Positions 35,222 through 46,289 of a DNA stretch of 64,000 nucleotides are shown piece by piece. Position numbers and translations under genes: made by a program. The notes under the pieces were generated by a model. It did no database searches, was not told where the DNA came from, and saw only the letters and a list, made by a program, of their open reading frames with translations. Position 1 is the first letter of the stretch, and the number at the start of each line of letters is the position of its first letter. The DNA is from Piper betle (taxonomy: Eukaryota; Streptophyta; Magnoliopsida; Piperales; Piperaceae). The stretch covers positions 1 to 64,000 of the forward strand of contig JAURVB010012673.1 in NCBI GenBank assembly GCA_033002965.1, in the 5' to 3' direction.

Positions 35222-36030
35222 GGATTGGCTACCCTGGGGGTGACCGCAGGAACAGTTTCCTGCGGTCGCTCAAATCTGGACCGTCAGATCTAATCTGACG
35301 GTTCAGATCTATTTTTAAAAAACCTAATTTTTACCCTCCCCCTCCCACTGCCCGGCGCCGCCGCCCTCGCCGCGCCACGGCCGCCGCGCCGCCACCCTTC
35401 GCCGCGCCCACGTCCACCGCGCCGCCGCCGTCGCCGCTCCCGTCGCCTCGCCCACGCCCCCGCCGTCGCCGCTCCCGTCGCCTCGCCCACGCTCCCGTCG
35501 CCTCGCCGCCCGGGTCGCCCCCGCGCCCCCTTGCGACCCCGCGGGCGGGTCGAGAGGGAGCGCGGCGGCGCAGGCGGGGTCGGGAGGGGCAATGACCCGG
35601 CGGGGGCATGGCGACTCGGCCGAGGAGCAAGGGCAGCGGCGCGGCCATGGGTGCAACGGAGGTCGATGGCGACGCGGGCTCGGGCGCGGCGACATGGACG
35701 AGGGCGGCGCCGTGGACGGGGGCGCGGCGAAGGGTGCTTCAATGGCGCGCGGCGGGGGCGAAGGATGCTGGGCTAGGCGACGCGGCGGGGGCGTGGGCGA
35801 GGCAACGGGAGCGACGACGGCGGCGGCGCGGTGGACGTGGGCGCGGCGAAGGGTGGCGGCGCGGCGGCCGTGGCGCGGCGAGGGCGGCGGCGCCGGGCAG
35901 TGGGAGGGGAGAGGGTAAAAATTAGGTTTTTTAAAAAATAGATCTGAACCGTCAGATTAGATCTGACGGTCCAGATTTGAGCGACCGCAGGAAACTGTTC
36001 CTGCGATCACCCCCAGAGTAGCCATAATCC
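35222..36030. mobile_element. Foldback element with about 245-bp terminal inverted repeats
   Basis: The left arm (35222-35467) and right arm (about 35787-36030) are nearly identical reverse complements, including AAAAACCTAATTTTTACCCTC and a long GC-rich part with CCCACTGCCCGGCGCCGCCG. Each arm has two small palindromes: GTGACCGCAGGAA/TTCCTGCGGTCGC (35240-35269) and ACCGTCAGAT/ATCTGACGGT (about 35280-35302). The unpaired centre (35468-35786) is GC-rich without a recognisable gene. The overlapping Ala/Arg/Gly-rich frames on both strands are consequences of base composition. No transposase. The flanks are TA-rich, so a target duplication cannot be called. Confidence 0.75.

Positions 36031-36033
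<3 letters not shown>

Positions 36034-36067
<34 letters not shown>
36034..36067. repeat. (TA)n microsatellite
   Basis: Uninterrupted AT/TA dinucleotides next to the right end of the foldback element. Confidence 0.9.
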
Positions 36068-36071
<4 letters not shown>

Positions 36072-36140
36072 GCAACCGACTAGAGCCATACTGAAGCTCC
36101 AAATTCCTATTGAAAAGTTTCATGTAATTTATATCTTTTA

Positions 36141-37192
36141 TATATAACCCGGATTTAAAACACTATTTTAATCTAGCAGTGAGATTAGTATGATACTTTT
36201 ATATATGACCCGGATTTCATCCTCCATCACGGTGTCAACTGGCATGTGAGGCTAGTAAGATCTAAACTAACGGAATTAACAGTGGTTGAAAAAATCATCA
36301 TAAATCCGAATCTAACCAAACTAATGGTCATAACCCAATTTTCCCAAATCGAAATATTTTAGTTCTATTTGATTTATTTTAAAAAATACAAAATCTGGAA
36401 AAGGCCTACTTTATATTTATTTATCAAAACTTATATCAATTTAATCCTATCTTCTGTATTTTCGTCATAAGCTCACTGCAAAAGGTGAATAACCAATATC
36501 AGCAGTCAACAGTCTGCGCTACCAAACCTCCTCTATTTCATCAAACACGTAACGCATAGCACCCTTGAAGATCTAACACAAAAACACCAAGATTCCAATT
36601 TAATTGTGCTACTACGTGAAAATGAAAACAAACCAACAAAGCCAATGGTGAACATCTATGCCTATTACAAAAGCAATTACATGGAACAGAAATCCAAATT
36701 ACTAGATATACGTAAACCAACCACAACAACAAAAATGATTTCACGAAAAGCAGAAAGGCCAGCACAAAGTTCTGTTCTTGGCAGGCAGTGTCCAAAATCT
36801 GGCCTTAACGGACTTGGCGCCAGATAAATGAGGTTGTGGAGATGATAACGCTAGGAGAGAAGCGGCCGGAGAGGACAGTAAAGGGGGAGGAGGGTGTCAA
36901 TAATTGGCAGCGAACTCTTGGAAAGGAGCAAAAAGAGAGCCATTTTGCCACTCCAGTTGATCGTATGAAGAAAAAGATTAGAGTTACAGCAGAGATTTGA
37001 GTGATGATTGGCTTCTGTTTCACACAATCTGGTCAAGTTATTTAAGACAAGAAACGGGACTTTATTTTACAAACAGTTATTTAAAATCCGCTTTATAATA
37101 AATTATTCTCACTTGTTATACAACGAAACTACTGATCCCAGCAGCAGATATCAAATGGAAAGCTGAATAGCATAAAACAACATCAACACCCC
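36141..37192. other. Unassigned region downstream of COX6B
   Basis: 36141-36500 is AT-rich with no gene. 36540-37060 has more balanced composition and several short frames on both strands. On the minus strand these include one reading SFPRVRCQLLTPSSPFTVLS and, in another frame, KSVKARFWTLPAKNRTLCWP. I recognise no domain. It could be a non-coding transcript, a degraded gene, or part of a long COX6B 3' UTR. Confidence 0.3.
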
Positions 37193-39622
37193 TTATAAAG
37201 GGCCAGGGAAGGTTCCATTCTCTCTTTGTTCGTTCCACCGATCAATCTGCAAATTATTTAGATTGCATTGAGCAACGATATACAATGATAAAATTGGCTT
37301 ATAAAAAAATGAAAAAAGAAGTCCTTCGTACTTCACACATTGCACCAAAATAATTTTCTACAAAATAGAACTGTTTACTTTTAAATTTGAATAGCAGCAA
37401 GATGTTTCATCATTTGCAAAATTGCCAAAAATTCAACGGAAACCATGTGAAAACAGCTACATGCCCATACCATTTCTTGATCTTCACATGAACATAAAAT
37501 TCTTGATAGACAAAAGTTTTCTTCCCAAATAATCTACACAGAGGGAACAAGTCTATAACAAATAATCCGAACGTGAATTGGGTAATAGGAAAGTACTCAT
37601 TTTGCTTCCTTTAACATAAATCATGAGATGAATAAATTCACCACAAAAAGTTTATGCCATATGCTCTGAATTCTTACTCCAATAATATGCAATCACAGAG
37701 AGACCCACAATAGTAAGTAAAAATAATACAAGTGCATATGAGAGAATGAGATTCAAGGCAGAAGAACAGAGGAAAGTTTAACAAACTGTAAGTCACAGAA
37801 ATGGTTAGGCTAGGTACGTACCCATTCACCTGGGCATAGTGATCGATAGTATTTAGCAAATTTATCACACTCAGGAGCAACTTCTCCTTTGGCAGCAATG
37901 CACCTGAATTGACAAAATGAAAGCCTCTGGGTTTCTTCATATCTTAAAAAAAAAAAATGATTCATATAAAGCATAAAATACATACCGATGATACTCAATG
38001 TACCGCGTAAAACAATGCCTGGTTTGATTTGTTGTCGGGAAACGAAAATCTGCTGGAGCTGTCTCCAGCTGGGCAGAGGAGTAAAATTTGAGTACATCCT
38101 TAGTGGGAAATGAAATATGATCCATAACTCATAGTCTACCTGTATAGCTGGATTATTCTCTGGGTCTTCTTGCTCATTGGGTTCATTCTTTTCTGGTTCA
38201 TCAGTGCGTTCCTCAACTGGTGCACTTTGTTCATTGCTTTCCTCAAGAGTTGTACCCTCAGTAACATCATCAACTTTTTGATCTTCTTTAGCAGCTTGAA
38301 TGGGTTCAACGGATGCTTCCTCTGCTCCCTGCTGCACCTCTTTTTCAGTTAGCAACCAGTGCTGCCAATTACAGATAAGAAATTTAGCATAAGAAGAATA
38401 GAAATAACTGGAAGACATATCCAATTTGTTGTTCAAAGCAACAAAAATAGAGCCAGCACCTATGAGGAGCATTTTTCCGTTCTCTTAACCAACCAAGAAC
38501 AAAAAATAATGTTGCAAAAACTATGATAAGAGAGTTCATAGATAAGGGGTTTTACAAAGCTTTCACTTAAAAATAGGAATTTCTCTCTCAAGAAACATGA
38601 ATAACAAAGCTTTTACCTGTAACTCTATCCAAATGAGCTATTGCCAACCATTTAGAAGTTGATATTGAGCAATAATATCTAATAGACTTCATTCCCATTC
38701 CCCTCAAATAACAATATGACACATAGCAATAACAAGAACATAGCTCAGTTATTTTTCCATTTCTTCAAGTGAACACAACTCAGTTGTCTTTCACTTTCAT
38801 TCTAATCTAATATCCTCATGAGCACAAATAAACAAGTTTGAACCACCAATGCCCTTCCTGACACCTATCCTTCTCCTTTTCAAGGCTCAAGGCCAGCAAT
38901 ACACGATGCACAAATACAGGATTATACCATGCACCAAAATGCTATGTACTACAATAAAACAACGAGAACATTCAACGCTCCTAGCCTCCTACTGAATCCA
39001 AAAATGATGGGTGGTGATGAACTCGGATGATCCTTGAATTTCCCTAATCATACTAAATCCACCATATCAAGATTAGAACTAATAATAGAGGACTCTTTAG
39101 CTGAGTCAAAATGCATAACTATGTGCTTGCGTCTTCCACCATCTGTCAAGTTCAGCTTGCCTCTGAAGTTTTAAACTGAAAGAATAAAATCATTGAACAT
39201 TGTCCTTTACTTTCAGAACTTCAAATGTAACGCCACTTAAGCTCCTTCAGAGCTCTTCTTCTTTACATCTCTTTGAAGCCGATACCTCCTTGTTGTACAG
39301 CTGTCCGTTTTTGGGTATTCTAAATAAGCTTTTACTTTATCAAACCCCCTAAAAAAATAGAACACTTCTAACTTCCCTAGGAAAGCAGTCCCGAAGATCA
39401 ACATCAAACGAGAAAACAAACAAGCCCGCCCATAATTCTTCAATCGTGACCAACCCATGTATCTTTTTTACATTATTACGGATGGTCAAACAACTCCTCG
39501 GAATAGTTCTCAAGAATGATGGGAGAAACAAGAGTAATATGTAACAGAGGTGGAAGAGAAGGAATGGTTGGTATAAATACCTCAGCAAGGCTTGGGGTTT
39601 GCTGCTCCTGGCCCTCAGCCAT
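37193..39622 (-). CDS. COX6B: Cytochrome c oxidase subunit 6b (plant COX6B-1-like), five exons
   Basis: The exons, in coding order, are 39622-39581, 38361-38140, 38068-37986, 37903-37822 and 37246-37193, with GT-AG introns and one continuous frame of 160 residues. The N-terminus (MAEGQEQQTPSLAE) and an acidic Glu/Gln/Pro-rich segment (about 15-88) are the plant-specific extension. The conserved core starts LETAPADFRFPTTNQTRHCF. It has a CX9C pair (C107, C117) and a CX10C pair (C128, C139) that form the disulfide-bonded helical hairpin, and ends WNEQRENGTFPGPL. The protein lies on the intermembrane-space face of mitochondrial complex IV and stabilises its dimer. It is close to, but somewhat shorter than, the Arabidopsis 191-residue form as I recall it, the difference being in the acidic extension. 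The first intron is about 1.2 kb. No damage seen. Confidence 0.95.
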
Positions 39623-39740
39623 CAAACAAAGAGTGGGGAGAGCAACGATGAGGAAGGGCGTCGGCGTAGGAGACAAAACGTTGGGTAGATTGGATCGCAA
39701 TTTCAGTGATTTTTCTGCTCAGTCATATTTGGGGTCAGTG

Positions 39741-39750
39741 TTATAAATAA
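39741..39750 (-). promoter_or_regulatory. COX6B TATA box
   Basis: TTATTTATAA on the minus strand, about 120 bases upstream of the start codon, a fitting place for a TATA box given a 5' UTR of about 90 bases. Confidence 0.5.
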
Positions 39751-39759
39751 GAGGTTAAT

Positions 39760-40736
39760 CGTTCAAAAAAATAACAAGGCCTTTTGATATGGGAGAAACG
39801 GTCATTTTCATTTTAAGGCATCGTTCAAAGATTGAGAATCTAATATATTTTATTAAATATTAAATACGGAATGTATTTGATTTCATATCTAACTATAAGG
39901 AAAAAAATTATTTCCTCCAGACAGGATTTGCACCCTCCAGAATAAAAAAACACCTTCAATCTAATGTCCAAGGCTAACTACTAGAAGTTAAATATTCAAT
40001 TATTGTGTTTTCATGCTGTTTTCTAAATGGCTTAATATCGTTTATTACTAAAACCAAACATATAAGTTTAACTACTTAAAGTTTTAGACAAAAAGCATAT
40101 ATTCTAGAAGCTAGAAGTGTTTTTGTTTCCCAAAATTTATCTGGCTACTCCATCTGATTCAACTGATAAGCACCTCATTTTTACATCATAAGTGGCCACT
40201 TTGTAGAAACTAATTGTCTTTACCTGCTTCCAGACATTACAGGGCCTAAAACTTGCTATAAATATTTTAGGAGTTCGGCAATAGAGTTTTACATACATGA
40301 ACTACAACTTATATAACTTATACAAATATTTGTGTCATTATTTCATAAATGGAAGAGACCTACTTACATTGGGGGAAAAAAAGTCACCAACCACGTGAAC
40401 ATATGTGCAAGAGATGTCTAAATCCACGCCTCTAGCTTTCCTGCCTCTTCCTCATCATGGAAAATTTGGAATGAAATGGAATAAGAAGTTCCCTTTTTCC
40501 CCCACCAAAGGTGTCTCTATTGCAGTTATCCGAAATTCCATTATTATTGGCACTTATTTTGACATCTTCATAATCCTTATAATCATTTGTAATAAACTTT
40601 CTTTTATATTTAACAATAAACTTCTCCCTTTTGTAACTCTTTTCTTTTTCCTTCTCCGGTGAGAGTGCCTTAGTGTGATTCTCATTATCTGAACCACTCA
40701 TTTCTAATTTGCAAAGCGCTTGTCCCACAAATATAT
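39760..40736 (+). repeat. Probable degraded LTR before a Tat-like leader
   Basis: There is no gene. The stretch ends directly at a tRNA-Arg-type primer site (40737), so at least its last part is likely LTR. I could not find the TG start or a partner copy. A minus-strand frame at 40728-40432 is not recognised. Confidence 0.3.
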
Positions 40737-40754
40737 TGGCAACTCCAGTGGGGA
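40737..40754 (+). other. Primer-binding-site-like sequence (tRNA-Arg type)
   Basis: TGGCAACTCCAGTGGGGA resembles the TGGCGACTC..CTGGGGA primer site of Tat/Ogre-type gypsy elements. It is followed about 46 bases later by a gag-like start. Confidence 0.5.
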
Positions 40755-40799
40755 GTTGTTAAAAGGGTAGTAGTATCTGTGAAGGGAAAAGTTTAAAAA

Positions 40800-41087
40800 A
40801 TGTGGCAAAGAATCACAAGGTCACTTGCCAAGAAGAAAGTCAAAACGATGACAGTTAATTCTGAAGCAGAATCAATAGGTCAACCTTCTCGTGTGCCTCA
40901 TGAGGAGCATGTATCTACTTCTTCCTCCACCAACTCGATGAAGACCCAAATTCAACAATTGTTTGCTGCCAACCTAAGGATGCAAGAGCAAATGAGCAAG
41001 CTCCATAAAGCAATGAAGATTTTCCTTCTCAAACCTTGCCAAACAACACAAATGCAGGAGTCTACACCCCAAGAGCATCCTGAATAA
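40800..41087 (+). pseudogene. Gag N-terminal fragment of a Tat-like element
   Basis: A 95-residue frame opens with MWQRITRSLAKKKVK, has a Ser/Thr-rich stretch and a predicted coiled-coil-like MKTQIQQLFAANLRMQEQMS, and stops at 41087. Placement just after a primer site suggests the start of gag. The core gag fold, protease and polymerase are missing. The sequence passes into a TRIM-LTR-like repeat at about 41100. Confidence 0.4.
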
Positions 41088-41102
41088 AGGGGTCATCTCA
41101 CA

Positions 41103-41340
41103 GTTAGGTTTGTCCCATATCGGTCGTAGAGGTTGTTAGTGGCTTGTATATAACCTAATGGGAAAACCATATTCTTTGAATTAGCTTTTGGATTAAGAGA
41201 GGCCCGTGACACCTATTGCGAGGTTCTGTTTGGTTGTTTAAAGTCTTTTTTAGGGGCTCGAAGGGCCCAATAATGATTTTGGAGCTTGGGTGGGGGCCCA
41301 AAGGGCCCAACACTCACGAGGCCATCCACACGCCTCTAGT
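41103..41340 (+). mobile_element. Diverged solo LTR of a TRIM family
   Basis: It resembles, on the plus strand, the LTR of the TRIM at 52321-52776 read in its own direction: GTCCCATATCGGTCGTAGAG, GTGGCTTGTATATAACCTAATGGGAAAACC, TTAGCTTTTGGATTAAGAGAGGC, GTGACACCTATT and the closing GGCCCAAAGGGCCCAACA. The ends are decayed and a short extra segment interrupts the second half. Confidence 0.55.
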
Positions 41341-41499
41341 GACATCAGCAACTGCACACACCCCTACATATTCCTAAGTACCGCCAATAAGCACACTTGA
41401 TAGTTCTACCCTCGCATCCCCAAGTACACAAGGTGTTGTGCAACCAATACCAAACTCTTACATGCTCATGTCAGTAGGCTACGCCATATGCCTATCCCA

Positions 41500-44400
41500 T
41501 GCTAAGTGTTGGATATTTTCAATTTTTGCTCATGTACATGCATCAAATGAGTAATAAACTAGTGAGTAGAGATCGTTCCCCTAAGGAATTGTATGTTTTA
41601 CCTTACTTTTACTTTAATTTTCTTGATTAACTATTAATTAATGTAGAAACAAAAATAACAATTAACAATACAAATATTTATCTAACTCGATTGTCAATCG
41701 AGGCAAGGGCATTAATTCTAGAAGACAATCAGTAAATATTTTAAACTTTAGAGTTTCTTCCAATAAAATGAGAGATCTAGTATATTTAATTTCACCTAAT
41801 TACCCTACAATGTAGAATTATCATTTCTACCAATTTATAATTTGATCAGGGTTGATATCTCAAAAAACAAAATTGTAATAGACATTCATATCTTATTACA
41901 ATATATCCCTATTGATCCAATTGTTACATGTTTGTACAAGAGAAAACAAAGTGATACATTAAGATCAACTCCTCTATGCGGATATCTATTACATCAAGTG
42001 TGTCTACCTCAACATATTAAATTATTATAATCAAATATTATTGATTTTTCTATGTTAAGGAAAAATCAATTATCTTTCTCTTACAAAAGTTAGCTAGGCT
42101 TCTTTAGTATTAAGAACCGATTAGAATAATCAACCCTTGATTAATCATAAAAATGTAGAAAATAACAACTCTGTATCATATTGCAATTAAGATCTATTAT
42201 TCATCCTATATGAATAATATTACTCCATGAAACTAGAAATTAACATCATCATCAACATTGTATACATAAAGGCATTCAATACAATCAGAAGAAAAGAAGT
42301 ATAAATGGAAAAATCTAAATCTGGTTCTTTGAGGCCCTAATATAGTTTCTTCTCTCCCCTTGAATTGCTTTTATTGCAGCTTGGCTTCACAACTTCTCCT
42401 TCACAATCTCTCCGAATCTCTCAACCTTACCAGATCAGACAAGATGAAGAATTCAAAACTTGAGAATTAAGAAGAAGAAGAACTAGGAAAAGATGCTTCC
42501 CCTGCAACACCCCGATTTTGGTTCACTTAAGAACCGAATAAGAAATATTACGATCGAGTCGAGCCATGTTTAAGTATGTTTGCTTACCACACAGTGTGAG
42601 GCAATCTTAATTTGTGGGTAATAGAATACTCATTTGCTGGATTGTATTGGTTATTTTTCGGACCAGTAACACTCATTACTGACGTTTTTCATATAATATA
42701 TGTAGGTCTTGTAAATCTTGAGTCAACTTTAGTTGAAAGACAGATAAATGCTATACATACTTGAGCTCAACGCGTTTATTTATTTTCTTACTTTGACTTA
42801 TATTTGATGTGTTTTAACGTATATTTAAGAATGCCTCATACGTTGCACTACCTCAGGGTTTGAAGGAGTACTAATACGATTCATGCATATCTCCATATTG
42901 CTCACTCTTTTATTCGTGAAATCCATAAAAATGTACGTACTCGTATAATAGGCTTAAGAAAGAGGCTTGTATCATAATTCTCCATGCCGCCGGTCAAGAT
43001 AGAAAGGGGGCGTCAAGGTGGAGGTGTTGGTGGTGACGATCAGTAGAGTCTGGCCACTGGCTGGCCAAAAAGTGGTCAGAAGGCGGTGGTGTCGCCGCCG
43101 GGTGCGGCAACATCGCTGGCGACAATCGCGGCCAGGACGGAGGTCGGTGTCGGTCTCAAATGAAAGATCTCGGTGAGGGAAAACTGTCGAGGTGGTCGGA
43201 TCAGTCGGAGGTGGCTCGCCGGTGCCAAAAAATGACTCGAACGGCAGCAGTGGCAGGAGGAAACAGACTTCAAGAACTCTGTCATTGGCTACAACTATGA
43301 CAGTGCCAGTGGTCATGAAGGGTACAGATAGAAAGCTGGCCGCAAGGCGTTCATGGGGGTGCCGGTCCAGTGGTCGAGGGCGAGGTGAAACTCACTGGCC
43401 ATGAGCCAAAGTGGTGGTGGCTCTAAAGTGAAAACATCCAAAATCGAGGGACATCACTGGAAATAAATGGGTGGAGCTAGGGTTGAGTGTACGGCTCAGA
43501 TCTTGCCATGTGGCATGATCTGGACGTTTGTCAACTCGTGGCCTAGTAGGGTGCACCTATGGGTATATTCATTAAATATATGGATAGAAAGCTCGGATTG
43601 AGACCTTCCAAATCAAAACTGACATGAGTCCTAAAAGTGACTCTATAGTCAGGAATAGGGCAAGATGGCTAAATGGGCCTCTAACCAATCAAGCTGAGCC
43701 AACTGGGGTACAATCCAGTGATCCGAAATTCCTATGTTGCATGCAAATGAAATACCCAAAAATCCCAAACGGATACTAAACACTGCGACTGCCTAAATTT
43801 AGGCCTAAAACCCTGACTAACTCATACAAATCATTTGTATACCTCGCATATATACTGATAACTCATGATCTTATCATCTACATGTCGAGCATAATCAACC
43901 GCTATAACATGCTCATACAGTCATCTGGGCCCATACTCATAGTTTAAAAATTAGTCTGGCTTGAGCTCATTCAAACCAACCGATACAAACCTGAATTGAG
44001 AAAACTACAATTGGTTAAAACCTAACCCGATGTTGGGGTTTTACATCCCCTCTCTAAGTAGAGGCCCATGTTTATAAACATTCCATGTTCGTAGCTTTTA
44101 CGAATTTTCCTAAGCAGCGTCTAAGAAGCTTCCCAACCTTCAAAGCTTTAAGAATTATTAATTGAATCACATGGGAGTAAGACTTATAGTTAAGCAGTAT
44201 AATCAAACAAGACCTCAAATTACTATCAAGATAAGGCTTCATACAGAATATGATTAATTAATCTCACTCTTATCAAACTTTTGACGATAATTAATCATTT
44301 TCAAAAAGAACAATATATTTCTAACTTACCAGCAAACAACTAGCTAATAACATATCATACAAGAAAACTAATCAGTAGCGAAAATATGCTAGTAGTCAAA

Positions 44401-44515
44401 ATATCACACACATATCAGGTTTAGTAACTAGTACTATCTGCACTTAAAGTTATACATACCAATAATGAAGTTATTTTCCCCCAAACATAAAATAAATTGT
44501 GTCCTCATAGTGAAC
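41500..44515 (-). repeat. Athila-type 3' LTR and 3' region (first remnant), interrupted by a solo LTR
   Basis: 41500-42502 and 44046-44515 are gene-free, A-rich when read on the plus strand, and laid out like the corresponding stretch at 46290-50800 (AATGAGTA...GTTCCC start, CTTGGCTT..ACTTCT block). Position downstream of an env-like frame on the minus strand suggests 3' LTR plus untranslated 3' end. Limits are approximate. Confidence 0.4.
42503..44045 (-). mobile_element. Solo LTR of the long-LTR family with internal inversion
   Basis: It is flanked by perfect TCCCC duplications (42498-42502, 44046-44050). On the minus strand it starts TGTAAAACCCC at 44045 and ends GGGGTGTTGCA at 42503. Its start-proximal half contains the family GATGATAA and TTATCAGTATAT motifs and a GC-rich block (43000-43420). 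A segment from about 42610 to 42880, with ACCAGTAACACTCATTACTG and ATATATGTAGGTC, is in the opposite direction from both ends, so part of the LTR has been inverted. Confidence 0.8.
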
Positions 44516-44520
44516 AAAAG

Positions 44521-44933
44521 TGTGAGATCGCTCAACTTAGTCCCACATCTAATATTTATTGGGTAAAGATCTCATTTATAAGTGAGAATGGACTATATAT
44601 CTTTAATTTGGTTCACCACGTTTAAAGAGATGACTTAGCCCATTATGTTGTACTTTGGGCCGGGTCGTTACAAATGATATTAGAGCAACTTGGTTCCATA
44701 TTAGATAGTGGGTTGGACTACGAACGTTGGCTAAGGTTGTGTAAGAATTTCGGGGATGAAATTTCCTAAGGTGGGTGGATTGTGAAATCCCTCAACTTAG
44801 TCTCACATCTAATACCTATCGGGCAAAGATCCTATTTATAAGTGGGAATGGACTATAGATCTTTAACTTGGTTAATTATTTTTAAAGAAATGACTTAGGC
44901 CCATTACATTGCACTTTGGGATGGGTCATTACA
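44521..44933 (+). mobile_element. TRIM retrotransposon, 413 bp, complete with target duplication
   Basis: It is flanked by exact AAAAG duplications (44516-44520, 44934-44938). The 5' LTR is 44521-44672 (TGTGAGATCG...GGTCGTTACA) and the 3' LTR 44781-44933 (TGTGAAATCC...GGTCATTACA), about 152 bp each and clearly related. TGATATTAGAGC (44675-44686) is a variant of the initiator tRNA-Met primer site, and AAGGTGGGTGGAT before the 3' LTR is the polypurine tract. It codes for nothing, as is usual for TRIMs. It was inserted into the 3' region of the first Athila-type remnant. Confidence 0.9.
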
Positions 44934-45004
44934 AAAAGTTAGCAATATCCACACAAAATTAAGGCACAAAGTCAATGAGAGAAGAGGGGGAAGGAAAGTC
45001 TTAT

Positions 45005-45900
45005 TTAGTCATCATTGGAGGGGTCCTCCTCCTCATCAGAGCTTGTGGCATCAGCAATGAAATGTCTAGACAATGGTTCACTTCCACCCAAGTGTGTGGC
45101 TTGTTCTTCTTCTTCATTCCCTTCACCCTCTACATCTTTTTGTTCACCCTTTTCATTCTTCTTCTTCCATTTATATTGGTATTGTGCAAAGTGCATCTTT
45201 TTTTCATGGAGCATTCTCATCTTCTGCAATTTCTCATGTAGCTCATTCATATTTGAGGTTGAGGATATGTGATGTTTCCTTGGCAACAACTGTGGTTTTT
45301 GCCCTTGGAAATACTTGAGGCTCCTTTTGCATCTTTGCCATGATTGGCATACCCAGCTTCAATTTCTCCTCCTCTTGCCCTATTTTTAGTGCTGCTTTCT
45401 TGAATATTTTTGTAATCAATGTAGGGACCCAAAACTCCTTGGGAAGCTTTACAAACTCTAAAACTTGGTTGTAAATTAGTTTGCCAACATCAATCTTCAT
45501 CCTGCTAACAATTGGAAAGAGAAGAATATCCTTATCTAATGTGGCATTGGATTGATGTAATATTGCTTTCAATCTGTTGCAAATAAATTTAAGCAAAGAC
45601 ACATATCAAGAGTAGGGCACTCACACAAAAATTCAGATACTTTTTATTTTTGCCCATTTTCTGATGAAACATCTTTCTGTGGTTGACAGAGTTGAGATTC
45701 CAGTTTCTCAGTATCGAATTCATCTTGCATGAGTCTTTCATTGTTAACTTCCTCAAAAAAGGGTATTGGAGGATCTCATTGATGACCAATTGTTTGAATT
45801 CGATCCAAATACCTTTCACAAATACCTGGTCTAAAGGTACACTAATGTGGGAAGAGCTAATTAAAAATATTCAAGTAAGTGATTAGATCACCACAATCCT
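45005..45900 (-). pseudogene. Env-like ORF of an Athila-type element (first remnant)
   Basis: Minus-strand pieces in different frames form one region. KGIWIEFKQLVINEIL lies near 45810. TLDKDILLFPIVSRMKIDVGKL with IYNQVLEFVKLPKEFWVPTLI is at about 45560-45400. The end carries the acidic tail EEEEQATHLGGSEPLS...DEEEDPSNDD and stop at 45005. The layout (GKW..F....IN...L, then LD.A.L...I.....DVG..I) is that of the plant-transposon domain found in the third ORF of Athila elements. Function is unknown. Frameshifts make it inactive. Confidence 0.6.
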
Positions 45901-46289
45901 TTGGCCCCTGTAAAGATTACAAGTATGAACTAAGTGCAGAAGCGATAAATAAACAATTAAAAGTAAAAGCGCACAAATAATAAATGAGCAAGGCAAAAAA
46001 TATGAACTCAATAACTTGGTGTATATGTGTGTGAGGTACAACAAGTTCAATTCCAAGTTGCTACTTGTGTTAGAGAACAAGTCAAAATCATGCAAAATTA
46101 TAAAGTAGCCTAGAACTTGTGTGTAATCAAATAAGCACAAAGACACAATAAAAGAGAGGGGAGAGAGGACACAAACAAATTTTTCAAGAGGTTCCCAACT
46201 TGATACATCCTCTCTTCTAGCTCACCAAGTCTTTTAGTGAGTAAGTTTTCGTAGCTTCACTAGGCAAACCACTTTTGTGCTTATAAGTA
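45901..46289. other. Unclassified junction between two Athila-type remnants
   Basis: A-rich on the plus strand, with AATTTTTCAAGAGGTTCCCAA and similar LTR-like words. No gene was identified. Confidence 0.3.

Larger units (their letters stand above)
35141..36140. repeat. Direct repeats (75-80 bp) flanking the foldback element
   Basis: GAAAGCAACTGACTAGAGCC starts the left copy (35141-35220) and GAAAGCAACCGACTAGAGCC the right copy (about 36068-36140). Both continue through CATACT.AAGCTCCAAATTCC and TTTCATGTAATT. They match at most positions. The repeats are far longer than any usual target-site duplication. Confidence 0.8.

Noticed and set aside
35290..35925. Ala/Arg/Gly-rich frames of 100-150 residues
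   Set aside because: They lie in the foldback element. The matching inverted arms produce mirror frames, and composition explains them.
38170..38352. Plus-strand 60-residue hydrophobic frame
   Set aside because: It is antisense to COX6B exon 2.
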